Shown here in pieces: positions 22,501 to 35,300 of a stretch of DNA of 64,000 nt. The translations under genes and the position numbers were made by a program. The notes below the pieces were generated by a model. It was given only the letters and a program-made list of their open reading frames with translations. It did no database searches and was not told the DNA's origin. Within the stretch, counting starts at the first letter, position 1. The number at the start of each line of letters is the position of its first letter. The stretch lies in assembly GCA_026874595.1 (NCBI GenBank), contig CM049315.1, positions 64,045,389 to 64,109,388 of the forward strand. Reading direction: 5' to 3'. The DNA comes from Sipunculus nudus (lineage: Eukaryota; Annelida; Sipuncula; Golfingiida; Sipunculidae).

Positions 22501-24081
22501 TTCATTAGGCCATTTAGAAATTGTTAAAAACGTCGCTTTTGCTGAAATCAGATCGGTTTGCGCGTAGTACAAGATCGTGTTGTGCAAAATAGAAGATTAA
22601 AATTGCAAAAGAAGCAATTCAGAAGCTCCATTAGGCCATTTAGAACCTGGTACAAACATCGATCTCGCCTAAATCAGCTGGGTTTTTTGCCTAATTCATG
22701 ATCGTGTGTTGTGCAAAAATTGCAGATTTAAATTGCAAAAGAAGCAATTCAGAAGCTTCATTAGGCCGTTTAGAACCAGATACAAACATCTTTTACGCCG
22801 AAATCAGCCCGTTTTTTGCCTAATACAAGATCGTGTTTTGTGCAAAGATGATGATTTAAACTGCAAAAGAAGCGTTTGAGAAACTTCATTAGGCCATTTA
22901 GAACCAGTTACAAATGTCGTTTTTTTGCCGAAATCAGCTCTGTTTCGCGTAATATAGGATCCTGTTTTGTGCAAAATGGCCGATTTAAACTGCGATAGAA
23001 GCGTTTTAATAGCTTCATTAGGCCATTTAGAAATTGGTAAAAACGTCGCTCTTGCGGAAATCAAATCGGTTTTCGCGTAATACAACATCGTGTTGTGCAA
23101 AATAGAAGATTAAAATTGCAAAAGAAGCAATTCAGAAGCTCCATTAGGCCATTTAGAACCGGGTACAAGCATCGATCTCGTTGAAATCAGCTAGGTTTTT
23201 CCCTAATTCATGATCGTGTGTTGTGCAAATATTGCAGATTTAAATTGCAAAAGAATCAATTCAGGAGCTTTATTAGGCCATTTAAAACCAGATACCAACG
23301 TCTTTTCCGCCGAAATCAGCTCGGTTTTTGCGTAATACAAGACCGTGTTTTGTGCAAAGATGACCGATTTAAACTGCCAAGGAAGCCTTTTAGAAGCTTC
23401 ATCAGGTCATCAAAAACCAGTTAGTAACGTCGTTTTTGCTGAAATCAGCTCGATTTTTTGCGTAATACAAAATCGTGTGTTGTGCAAAGATGACCGATTT
23501 AAACTGCTAAAGAAGCGTTTTAGAAGCTTCATCAGGCCATTAAGAACCAGTTAGAAACGTCTTTTACGCCGAAATCAGCTCTTTGTTTCGTAATACATGA
23601 TCGTGATTTGTGCAGAAACGGCTGATTTAAACTGCGATAGAAGCGTTTTAATAGCTTCATTAGGCCATTTAGAAATTGGTAAAAACGTCGCTCTTGCTGA
23701 AATCAGATCGGTTTTCACGTAATACAACATCGTGTTGTGCAAAATAGAAGATTAAAATTGCAAAAGAAGCAATTTAGAAGCTCATTAGGCCATTTAGAAC
23801 CGGATACAAACATCCATCTCGCCGAAATCAGCTAGGTTTTTGGCTAATTCAGGAACGTGTGTTGTGCAAAAATTACAGATTTCAATTGCAAAAGAAGCAA
23901 TTCAGAAGCTTCATTAGGCCGTTTAGAATCAGATACAAACGTCTTTTACGACGAAATCAGCTCGGTTTTTTCGTAATACAAGATCGTGATTTGTGCAGAA
24001 ACGGCTAATATAAACTGCGATAGAAGCGTTTAAATAGCTTCATTATGCCATTTAGAAATTGTTAAAAACGTCGCTTTTGCT
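19598..24081. repeat. 35-mer HOR, full copy U3 (4,484 bp)
   Basis: The same 35-monomer order as U1. Private changes include cagctctgtttcgcg near 22,937, caggtcatc near 23,405, and a one-base loss in agctcatt near 23,780 that breaks an otherwise open frame. Confidence 0.88.
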
Positions 24082-25245
24082 GAAATCAGATCGGTTTTCG
24101 CTTAGTACAAGATCGTGTTGTGCAAAAGAGAAGATTAAAATTGCAAAAGAAGCAATTCAGAAGCTCCATTAGGCCATTTAGAACCGGGTACAAACATCGA
24201 TCTCGCCGAAATCAGCTAGGTTTTTCCCTAATTCATGATCGTGTGTTGTGCAAAAATTGCAGATTTAAATTGCAAAAGAAGCAATTCAGAAATTTATTAG
24301 GCCGTTTAGAATCAGATACATACGTCTTTTACGCCGAAATCAGCTCGGTTTTCGCGTAATACAAGATCGTGTTTTGTGCAAAGATGACCGATTTAAACTG
24401 CGAAAGAAGCGTTTTAAAAGCTTCATCAGGCCATTAAGAACCAGTTAGCAACGTCGTTTTTGCTGAAATCAGTTCGTTTTTTTTTTGCGTAATTCAAAAT
24501 CGTCTGTTGTGCAAAGATGACCGATTTAAACTGCTAAAGAAGCGTTTTAGAAGCTTCATCAGGCAATTAAGAAGTTAGAAACGTCGTTTTTGCTAAAATC
24601 AGCTCGATTTTTTAGCGTAATATAAGATGGTGTTTGTCCAAAGATGACCGATTTAAACTGCAAAAGAAGCAATTCAGAAGCTCCATCAGGCCATTAAGAA
24701 CCTGGTACAAACATCGATCTCGCCTAAATCAGCTGGGTTTTTTGCCTAATTCATGATCGTGTGTTGTGCAAAAATTGCAGATTTAAATTGCAAAAGAAGC
24801 AATTCAGAAGCTTCATTAGGCCGTTTAGAACCAGATACAAACATCTTTTACGCAGAAATCAGCTCGGTTTTTGCGTAATACAAGATCGTGTTTTGTGAAA
24901 AGATGACCGATTTAAACTGCAAAAGAAGCGTTTAAGAAGCTTTATCAGGCCATTAAGAATCAGTTAGGAACGTCGTTTTTGCTGAAATTAGCTCGGGTTT
25001 TTTTTGCGTAATATAAGATCGTGTGTTGTGCAAAGATGATGGTTTAAACTGCAAAAGAAGCGTTTGAGAAACTTCATTAGGCCATTTAGAACCAGTTACA
25101 AATGTCGTTTTTTTGCCGAAATCAGCTCGGTTTTTGCGCAATATAGGATCCTGTTTTGTGCAAAATGGCCGATTTAAACTGCGATAGAAGCGTTTTAATA
25201 GCTTCATTAGGCCATTTAGAAATTGGTAAAAACGTCGCTCTTGCG
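24082..25245. repeat. Nine-monomer block (1,164 bp), copy 2
   Basis: C-D2-A-A2-C*-D-A4-J-B as at 9,464, including the same C* chimera and the one-base-short agaaatttatt. A third copy lies at about 32,557-33,719 through the 8.48-kb duplication. Confidence 0.85.
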
Positions 25246-27806
25246 GAAATCAAACCGGTTTTCGCGTAATACAACATCGTGTTGTGCAAAAGAGAAGATT
25301 AAAATTGCAAAAGAAGCAATTCAGAAGCTCCATTAGGCCATTTAGAACCGGGTACAAACATCGATCTCGCCGAAATCAGCTAGGTTTTTCCCTAATTCAT
25401 GATCGTGTGTTGTGCAAAAATTGCAGATTTAAATTGCAAAAGAAGCAATTCAGAAACTTTATTAGGCCGTTTAGAATCAGATACAAACGTCTTTTACGCC
25501 GAAATCAGCTCGGTTTTTGCGTAATACAAGATCGTGTTTTGTGCAAAGATGACCGATTTAAACTGCGAAAGAAGCGTTTTAAAAGCTTCATCAGGCCATT
25601 AAGAACCAGTTAGCAACGTCGTTTTTGCTGAAATCAGTTCGGTTTTTTTTGCGTAATTCAAAATCGTCTGTTGTGCAAAGATGACCGATTTAAACTGCTA
25701 AAGAAGCGTTTTAGAAGCTTCATCAGGCAATTAAGAAGTTAGAAACGTCATTTTTGCTAAAATCAGCTCGATTTTTTAGCGTAATATAAGATGGTGTTTG
25801 TCCAAAGATGACCGATTTAAACTGCAAAAGAAGAGTTTAAGAAGCTTCAATAGGCCACTTTAAACCAGTTACAAAGATCTTTTTGCCGAAATCGACTCGG
25901 TTTTTGCGTTATAATAGATCATGATCCGTGCAAAAATGGTCAGTTTAAACTGCGAAAGAAGCGTTTCAGAAACTTCATTAGGCGACTTAAAACCCGTTAC
26001 AATCGTCGTTTTCGTCGCAATCAGCTCGGTTTTCGCGTACTACAAGATCGTGTGTTGTGCAAAAATGGCCGTTTAAATTGCAAATGAAGCGTTTTAATAG
26101 CTTCATCAGGCCATTCAAAACAAGTTACAAACGTCGTTTTTGCCGAAATTAGCTCGGTTTTCGCCTTAAACAAGATCGTGTCTTGTGCAATGATCACCGA
26201 TTTAAACTGTGAAAGAAGCGTTTTAGAAGCTTCATCAGGCCATTAAGAACCAGTTAGAAACGTCGTTTTTGCTTAAATCAGCTCGATTTTTTTTTTGCGT
26301 AATGCAAGATCGTGTTTGTGCAAATATTGCAGATCTAAATTGCAAAAGAATCAATTCAGGAGCTTTATTAGGCCATTTAAAACCAGATACCAACGTCTTT
26401 TCCGCCGAAATCAGCTCGGTTTTTGCGTAATACAAGACCGTGTGTTGGGCAAATATCACCGATTAAAACTGCTAAATAAGCATTTTAGAAACTTCATCAG
26501 GCCATTAAGAACCAGTTAGAAACGGCGTTTTTGCTGAAATCAGCTCGATTTTTTTAGCGTAATATAAGATCGTGTTTGTGCAAAAATGACCGATTTAAAC
26601 TGCAAAAGAAGAGTTTAAGAAGCTTCAATAGGCCACTTCAAACCAGTTACAAAGATCTTTTTTGCCGAAATCGACTCGGATTTTGCGTTATCATAGATCA
26701 TGATTTGTGCAGAAATGGCCAGTTTAAACTGCAAAAGTAGCGTTTCAGAAACTTCATTAGGCGACTTAAAACCCGTTACAAAAGTCGTTTTCGCCGCAGT
26801 CAGCTCGGTTTTCGAGTACTACAAGATCGTGAGTTGTGCAAAAATGGCCGTTTAAATTGCAAACGAAGCATTTTAATAGCTTCATCAGGCCATTTAAAAC
26901 AAGTTACAAACGTCGTTTTTGCCGAAATAAGCAAGGTTTTCGCTTAATACAAGATCGCAGATTTAAATTGCAAAAGAATCAATTCAGGAGCTTTATTAGG
27001 CCATTTAGAACCAGATACCAACGTCTTTTTCGCCGAAATCAGATCGGTTTTTGCGTAATACAAGACCGTGTTTTGTGCAAAGATCACCGATTTCAACTGC
27101 CAAGGAAGCCTTTTAGAAGCTTCATCAGGCCATTAAGAACCAGTTAGCAACGTCGTTTTTGCTGAAATCAGCTCGATTTTTTGCGTAATACAAAATCGTG
27201 TGTTGTGCAAAGATGACCGATTCAAACTGCTAAAGAAGCGTTTTAGAAGCTTCATCAGGCCATTGAGAACCAGTTAGAAACGTCTTTTACGCCGAAATCA
27301 GCTCGTTTTTTTCGTAATACAAGATCGTGATTTGTGCAGAAACGGCTGATTTAAACTGCGATAGAAGCGTTTTAATAGCTTCATTAGGCCATTTAGAAAT
27401 TGGTAAAAACGTCGCTCTTGCAGAAATCAGATCGGTTTTCGCGTAATACAACATCGTGTTGTGCAAAATAGAAGATTAAAATTGCAAAAGAAGCAATTCA
27501 GAAGCTCCATTAGGCCATTTAGAACCGGGTACAAACATCGATCTCGCCGAAATCAGCTAGGTTTTTGGCTAATTCAGGAACGTGTGTTGTGCAAAAATTG
27601 CAGATTTCAATTGCAAAAGAAGCAATTCAGAAGCTTCATTAGGCCGTTTAGAATCAGATACAAACGTCTTTTACGACGAAATCAGCTCGGTTTTTTCGTA
27701 ATACAAGATCGTGATTTGTGCAGAAACGGCTAAAATAAACTGCGATAGAAGCGTTTAAATAGCTTCATTAGGCCATTTAGAAATTGTAAAAAACGTCGCT
27801 TTTGCT
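25246..27806. repeat. 35-mer HOR, partial copy U4 (first 20 monomers)
   Basis: Follows the 35-mer order from C-D2-A-A2 to C-D-B', then departs: the next monomer starts as C (ttttcgcgtaatacaac) and becomes E (caggagctttatt), so the right part of the unit is replaced. It is duplicated at about 33,720-36,283. Confidence 0.85.
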
Positions 27807-29920
27807 GAAATCAGATCGGTTTTCGCGTAATACAACATCGTGTTGTGCAAAATAGAAGATTAAAATTGCAAAAGAAGCAATTCAGGAGCTTTATTAGGCC
27901 ATTTAGAACCAGATACCAACGTCTTTTTCGCCGAAATCAGATCGGTTTTTGCGTGATACAAGACCGTGTTTTGTGCAAAGATGACCGATTTCAACTGCCA
28001 AGGAAGCCTTTTAGAAGCTTCATCAGGCCATTAAGAACCAGTTAGCAACGTCGTTTTTGCTGAAATCAGCTCGATTTTTTGCGTAATACAAAATCGTGTG
28101 TTGTGCAAAGATGACCGATTTAAACTGCTAAAGAAGCGTTTTAGAAGCTTCATCAGGCCATTGAGAACCAGTTAGAAACGTCTTTTACGCCGAAATCAGC
28201 TCGTTTTTTTCGTAATACAAGATCGTGATTTGTGCAGAAACGGCTGATTTAAACTGCGATAGAAGCGTTTTAATAGCTTCGTTAGGCCATTTAGAAATTG
28301 GTAAAAACGTCGCTCTTGCAGAAATAAGATCGGTTTTCGCATAATACAACATCGTGTTGTGCAAAATAGAAGATTAAAATTGCAAAAGAAGCAATTCAGA
28401 AGCTCCATTAGGCCATTTAGAACCGGATACAAACATCGATCTCGCCGAAATCAGCTAGGTTTTTGGCTAATTCAGGAACGTGTGTTGTGCAAAAATTACA
28501 GATTTCAATTGCAAAAGAAGCAATTCAGAAGCTTCATTAGGCCGTTTTGAATCAGATACAAACGTCTGTTACGACGAAATCAGCTCGGTTTTTTCGTAAT
28601 ACAAGATCGTGATTTGTGCAGAAACGGCTAAAATAAACTGCGATAGAAGCATTTAAATAGCTTCATTAGGCCATTTAGAAATTGTTAAAAACGTCGCTTT
28701 TGCTGAAATCAGATCGGTTTTCGCGTAATACAACATCGTGTTGTGCAAAATAGAAGATTAAAATTGCAAAAGAAGCAATTCAGAAGCTCCATTAGGCCAT
28801 TTAGAACCGGGTACCAACATCGATCTCGCCGAAATCAGCTAGGTTTTTGGCTAATTCAGGAACGTGTGTTGTGCAAAAATTACAGATTTCAATTGCAAAA
28901 GAAGCAATTCAGAAGCTTCATTAAGCCGTTTAGAATCAGATACAAACGTCTTTTACGACGAAATCAGCTCGGTTTTTTCGTAATACAAGATCGTGATTTG
29001 TGCAGAAACGGCTAATATAAACTGCGATAGAAGCGTTTAAATAGCTTCATTATGCCATTTAGAAATTGTTAAAAACGTCGCTTTTGCTGAAATCAGATCG
29101 GTTTTCGCTTAGTACAAGATCGTCTTGAGCAAAAGAGAAGATTAAAATTGCAAAAGAAGCAATTCAGAAGCTCCATTAGGCCATTTAGAACCGGGTACAA
29201 ACATCGATCTCGCCGAAATCAGCTAGGTTTTTCCCTAATTCATGATCGTGTGTTGTGCAAAAATTGCAGATTTAAATTGCAAAAGAAGCAATTCAGAAAC
29301 TTTATTAGGCCGTTGAGAATCAGATACAAACGTCTTTTACGCCGAAATTAGCTCGGTTTTTGCGTAATTCAAAATCGTCTATTGTGCAAAGATGACCGAT
29401 TTAAACTGCTAAAGAAGCGTTTTAGAAGCTTCATCAGGCAATTAAGAAGTTAGAAACGTCGTTTTTGCTAAAATCAGCTCGATTTTTTATCGTAATATAA
29501 GATGGTGTTTGTCCAAAGATGACCGATTTAAACTGCAAAAGAAGAGTTTAAGAAGCTTCAATAGGCCACTTCAAACCAGTTACAAAGATCTTTTTTGCCG
29601 AAATCGACTCGGTTTTGCGTTATAATAGATCATGATCCGTGCAAAAATGGTCAGTTTAAACTGCGAAAGAAGCGTTTCAGAAACTTCATTAGGCGACTTA
29701 AAACCCGTTACAATCGTCGTTTTCGTCGCAATCAGCTCGGTTTTCGCGTACTACAAGATCGTGTGTTGTGCAAAAATGTCCGTTCAAATTGCAAATGAAG
29801 CGTTTTAATAGCTTCATCAGGCCATTTAAAACAAGTTAAAACGTCGTTTTTGCCGAAATCAGCTCGGTTTTCGCTTTAAACAAGATCGTGTCTTGTGCAA
29901 TGATCACCGATTTAAACTGT

Positions 29921-29937
29921 GAAAGAAGAAAGAAGCG
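29921..29937. repeat. 7-bp slippage duplication marker
   Basis: gaaagaagaaagaagcg replaces the usual gaaagaagcg, a 7-bp gain by local duplication of gaaagaa. The same form is present near 38,399, 40,337, 49,464 and 51,403, always in the A monomer after H, and is absent from the A monomers after H elsewhere. It tags one lineage of segments. Confidence 0.85.
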
Positions 29938-30183
29938 TTTCAGAAGCTTCATCAGGCCATTAAGAACCAGTTAGAAACGTCGTTTTTGCTGAAATCAGCT
30001 CGATTTTTTTTTGCGTAATGCAAGATCGTGTTTGTGCAAATATTGCAGATTTAAATTGCAAATGAATCAATTCAGGAGCTTTATTAGGCCATTTAAAACC
30101 AGATACCAACGTCTTTTCCGCCGAAATCAGCTCGGTTTTTGCGTAATACAAGACCGTGTTTTTGTGCAAAGATGACCGATTTA

Positions 30184-32300
30184 AACTGCCAAGGAAGCCT
30201 TTTAGAAGCTTCATCAGGCCATTAAGAACCAGTTAGCAACGTCGTTTTTGCTGAAATCAGCTCGATTTTTTGCGTAATACAAAATCGTGTGTTGTGCAAA
30301 GATGACCGATTTAAACTGCTTAAGAAGCGTTTTAGAAGCTTCATCAGGCCATTGAGAACCAGTTAGAAACGTCTTTTACGCCGAAATCAGCTCGTTTTTT
30401 TCGTAAAACAAGATCGTGATTTGTGCAGAAACGGCTGATTTAAACTGCGATAGAAGCGTTTTAATAGCTTCATTAGGCCATTTAGAAATTGGTAAAATCG
30501 TCGCTCTTGCTGAAATCAGATCGGTTTTTGCGTAATACAAGATCGTGTTTTGTGCAAAGATGACCGATTTAAACTGCAAAAGAAGCGTTTTAGAAGCTTC
30601 ATCAGGCCACTAAGAACCAGTTAGAAACGTCTTTTACGCCGAAATCAGCTCGTTTTTTTCGTAATACAAGATCGTGATTTGTGCAGAAACGGCTGATTTA
30701 AACTGCAATAGAAGCGTTTTAATAGCTTCATTAGGCCATTTAGAAATTGGTAAAAACGTCGCTCTTGCTGAAATCAGATCGGTTTTCGCGTAATACAACA
30801 TCGTGTTGTGCAAAATAGAAGATTAAAATTGCAAAAGAAGCAATTCAGAAGCTCCATTAGGCCATTTAGAACCGGGTACAAACATCGATCTCGCCGAAAT
30901 CAGCTAGGTTTTTGCCTAATTCATGCTCGTGTGTTGTGCAAAAATTGCACATTTAAATTGCAAAAGAAGCAATTCAGAAGCTTCATTGGGCCGTTTAGAA
31001 CCAGATACAAACATCTTTTACGCCGAAATCAGCTCGGTTTTTGCGTAATACAAAATCGTGTGTTGTGCAAAGATGACCGATTTAAACTGGGAAAGAAGCG
31101 ATTCAATAGCTTTATTAGTCGACTTAAAACCCGTTACAACCGTCGTTTTCGCTGAAATAAGCTCGGTTTTTGCGTAGTACAAGATCGTGTGTTGGGCAAA
31201 TATCACCGATTTAAACTGCGAGAGAAGAGATTCAATAGCTTCATAAGGCGACTTATAACCCGTTATAACCGTCGTTTTCGCCGAAATAAGCTCGGTTTTT
31301 GCGTAGTACAAGATCGTGTGTTGGGCAAATATCACCGATTAAAACTGCTAAATAAGCATTTTAGAAACTTCATCAGGCCATTAAGAACCAGTTAGAAACG
31401 GCGTTTTTGCTGAAATCAGCTCGATTTTTTTAGCGTAATATAAGATCGTGTTTGTGCAAAAATGACCGATTTAAACTGCAAAAGAAGAGTTTAAGAAGCT
31501 TCAATAGGCCACTTCAAACCAGTTACAAAGATCTTTTTTGCCGAAATCGACTCGGATTTTGCGTTATAATAGATCATGATTTGTGCAGAAATGGCCAGTT
31601 TAAACTGCGAAAGAAGCGTTTCAGAAACTTCATTAGGCGACTTAAAACCCGTTACAAAAGTCGTTTTCGCCGCAGTCAGCTCGGTTTTCGAGTACTACAA
31701 GATCGTGAGTTGTGCAAAAATGGCCGTTTAAATTGCAAATGAAGCGTTTTAATAGCTTCATCAGGCCATTTAAAACAAGTTACAAACGTCGTTTTTGCCG
31801 AAATCAGCAAGGTTTTCGCTTAATACAAGATCGCAGATTTAAATTGCAAAAGAATCAATTCAGGAGCTTTATTAGGCCATTTAGAACCAGATACCAATGT
31901 CTTTTTCGCCGAAATCAGATCGGTTTTTGCGTAATACAAGACCGTGTTTTGTGCAAAGATGACCGATTTCAACTGCCAAGGAAGCCTTTTAGAAGCTTCA
32001 TCAGGCCATTAAGAACCAGTTAGCAACGTCGTTTTTGCTGAAATCAGCTCGATTTTTTGCGTAATACAAAATCGTGTGTTCTGCAAAGATGACCGATTTA
32101 AACTGCAAAAGAAGAGTTTAAGAAGCTTCAATAGGCCACTTGAAACCAGTTACAAAGATCTTTTTTGCCGAAATCGACTCGGTTTTTGCGTTATAATAGA
32201 TCATGATCCGTGCAAAAATGGTCAGTTTAAACTGCGAAAGAAGCGTTTCAGAAACTTCATTAGGCGACTTAAAACCCGTTACAATCGTCGTTTTCGTCGC
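30184..32300. repeat. A-A-B-A-B-C-D-I-I'-K-F-G-H-E-A-F-G block, copy 1
   Basis: Returns at 41,373 (offset 11,189 bp) and 52,439 (a further 11,066 bp). It brings the I-I'-K series and shares K-F-G-H-E(111 bp) with the 35-mer. The right end is a switch at 32,301-32,309 (aatcagct) from G to a C/D border (aggtttttggctaattc). Confidence 0.85.
31025..31282. repeat. Monomer subtypes I and I' (exemplar pair)
   Basis: Two 129-bp monomers in tandem. I (31,025-31,153) has ttagtcgacttaaaacc; I' (31,154-31,282) has cataaggcgacttataac. The pair occurs only in the right half of the window (31, 42, 45.8, 53.4, 56.9, 60.4 and 63 kb), always followed by K. Because both are 129 bp, the minus strand stays open for 105 codons as a 43-residue repeat, but the plus strand is open as well. 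Confidence 0.85.
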
Positions 32301-35300
32301 AATCAGCTAGGTTTTTGGCTAATTCAGGAACGTGTGTTGTGCAAAAATTACAGATTTCAATTGCAAAAGAAGCAATTCAGAAGCTTCATTAGGCCGTTTA
32401 GAATCAGATACAAACGTCTTTTACGACGAAATCAGCTCGGTTTTTTCGTAATACAAGATCGTGATTTGTGCAGAAACGGCTAATATAAACTGCGATAGAA
32501 GCGTTTAAATAGCTTCATTATGCCATTTAGAAATTGTTAAAAACGTCGCTTTTGCTGAAATCAGATCGGTTTTCGCTTAGTACAAGATCGTGTTGTGCAA
32601 AAGAGAAGATTAAAATTGCAAAAGAAGCAATTCAGAAGCTCCATTAGGCCATTTAGAACCGGGTACAAACATCGATCTCGCCGAAATCAGCTAGGTTTTT
32701 CCCTAATTCATGATCGTGTGTTGTGCAAAAATTGCAGATTTAAATTGCAAAAGAAGCAATTCAGAAATTTATTAGGCCGTTTAGAATCAGATACATACGT
32801 CTTTTACGCCGAAATCAGCTCGGTTTTCGCGTAATACAAGATCGTGTTTTGTGCAAAGATGACCGATTTAAACTGCGAAAGAAGCGTTTTAAAAGCTTCA
32901 TCAGGCCATTAAGAATCAGTTAGCAACGTCGTTTTTGCTGAAATCAGTTCGTTTTTTTTTGCGTAATTCAAAATCGTCTGTTGTGCAAAGATGACCGATT
33001 TAAACTGCTAAAGAAGCGTTTTAGAAGCTTCATCAGGCAATTAAGAAGTTAGAAACGTCGTTTTTGCTAAAATCAGCTCGATTTTTTAGCGTAATATAAG
33101 ATGGTGTTTGTCCAAAGATGACCGATTTAAACTGCAAAAGAAGCAATTCAGAAGCTCCATCAGGCCATTAAGAACCTGGTACAAACATCGATCTCGCCTA
33201 AATCAGCTGGGTTTTTTGCCTAATTCATGATCGTGTGTTGTGCAAAAATTGCAGATTTAAATTGCAAAAGAAGCAATTCAGAAGCTTCATTAGGCCGTTT
33301 AGAACCAGATACAAACATCTTTTACGCAGAAATCAGCTCGGTTTTTGCGTAATACAAGATCGTGTTTTGTGAAAAGATGACCGATTTAAACTGCAAAAGA
33401 AGCGTTTAAGAAGCTTTATCAGGCCATTAAGAATCAGTTAGGAACGTCGTTTTTGCTGAAATTAGCTCGGTTTTTTTTTGCGTAATATAAGATCGTGTGT
33501 TGTGCAAAGATGATGGTTTAAACTGCAAAAGAAGCGTTTGAGAAACTTCATGAGGCCATTTAGAACCAGTTACAAATGTCGTTTTTTTGCCGAAATCAGC
33601 TCGGTTTTTGCGCAATATAGGATCCTGTTTTGTGCAAAATGGCCGATTTAAACTGCGATAGAAGCGTTTTAATAGCTTCATTAGGCCATTTAGAAATTGG
33701 TAAAAACGTCGCTCTTGCGGAAATCAAACCGGTTTTCGCGTAATACAACATCGTGTTGTGCAAAAGAGAAGATTAAAATTGCAAAAGAAGCAATTCAGAA
33801 GCTCCATTAGGCCATTTAGAACCGGGTACAAACATCGATCTCGCCGAAATCAGCTAGGTTTTTCCCTAATTCATGATCGTGTGTTGTGCAAAAATTGCAG
33901 ATTTAAATTGCAAAAGAAGCAATTCAGAAACTTTATTAGGCCGTTTAGAATCAGATACAAACGTCTTTTACGCCGAAATCAGCTCGGTTTTTGCGTAATA
34001 CAAGATCGTGTTTTGTGCAAAGATGACCGATTTAAACTGCGAAAGAAGCGTTTTAAAAGCTTCATCAGGCCATTAAGAACCAGTTAGCAACGTCGTTTTT
34101 GCTGAAATCAGTTCGGTTTTTTTTTGCGTAATTCAAAATCGTCTGTTGTGCAAAGATGACCGATTTAAACTGCTAAAGAAGCGTTTTAGAAGCTTCATCA
34201 GGCAATTAAGAAGTTAGAAACGTCGTTTTTGCTAAAATCAGCTCGATTTTTTTAGCGTAATATAAGATGGTGTTTGTCCAAAGATGACCGATTTAAACTG
34301 CAAAAGAAGAGTTTAAGAAGCTTCAATAGGCCACTTTAAACCAGTTACAAAGATCTTTTTTGCCGAAATCGACTCGGTTTTTGCGTTATAATAGATCATG
34401 ATCCGTGCAAAAATGGTCAGTTTAAACTGCGAAAGAAGCGTTTCAGAAACTTCATTAGGCGACTTAAAACCCGTTACAATCGTCGTTTTCGTCGCAATCA
34501 GCTCGGTTTTCGCGTACTACAAGATCGTGTGTTGTGCAAAAATGGCCGTTTAAATTGCAAATGAAGCGTTTTAATAGCTTCATCAGGCCATTCAAAACAA
34601 GTTACAAACGTCGTTTTTGCCGAAATTAGCTCGGTTTTCGCCTTAAACAAGATCGTGTCTTGTGCAATGATCACCGATTTAAACTGTGAAAGAAGCGTTT
34701 TAGAAGCTTCATCAGGCCATTAAGAACCAGTTAGAAACGTCGTTTTTGCTTAAATCAGCTCGATTTTTTTTTTGCGTAATGCAAGATCGTGTTTGTGCAA
34801 ATATTGCAGATCTAAATTGCAAAAGAATCAATTCAGGAGCTTTATTAGGCCATTTAAAACCAGATACCAACGTCTTTTCCGCCGAAATCAGCTCGGTTTT
34901 TGCGTAATACAAGACCGTGTGTTGGGCAAATATCACCGATTAAAACTGCTAAATAAGCATTTTAGAAACTTCATCAGGCCATTAAGAACCAGTTAGAAAC
35001 GGCGTTTTTGCTGAAATCAGCTCGATTTTTTTAGCGTAATATAAGATCGTGTTTGTGCAAAAATGACCGATTTAAACTGCAAAAGAAGAGTTTAAGAAGC
35101 TTCAATAGGCCACTTCAAACCAGTTACAAAGATCTTTTTTGCCGAAATCGACTCGGATTTTGCGTTATCATAGATCATGATTTGTGCAGAAATGGCCAGT
35201 TTAAACTGCAAAAGTAGCGTTTCAGAAACTTCATTAGGCGACTTAAAACCCGTTACAAAAGTCGTTTTCGCCGCAGTCAGCTCGGTTTTCGAGTACTACA

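Larger units (their letters stand above)
23826..30222. repeat. 8.48-kb-spaced segmental repeat, copy A
   Basis: Matches 32,301-38,699 at an offset of 8,475-8,477 bp over about 6.4 kb. It covers the end of U3, the nine-monomer block, U4 and the mixed stretch 27,807-30,222 (C/E, A, A, B, C, D, B', C, D, B', C, D2, A2, F, G, H, A, E, A). The match ends at 30,223, where this copy has ccattaag and the other ccatcaaa. Confidence 0.85.

Noticed and set aside
28275-28295. CENP-B box (cttcgttaggcc)
   Set aside because: Only the first seven bases match; the required A and the CGGG half are missing. The ccggg in C monomers has the other half only, without the TTCG half.
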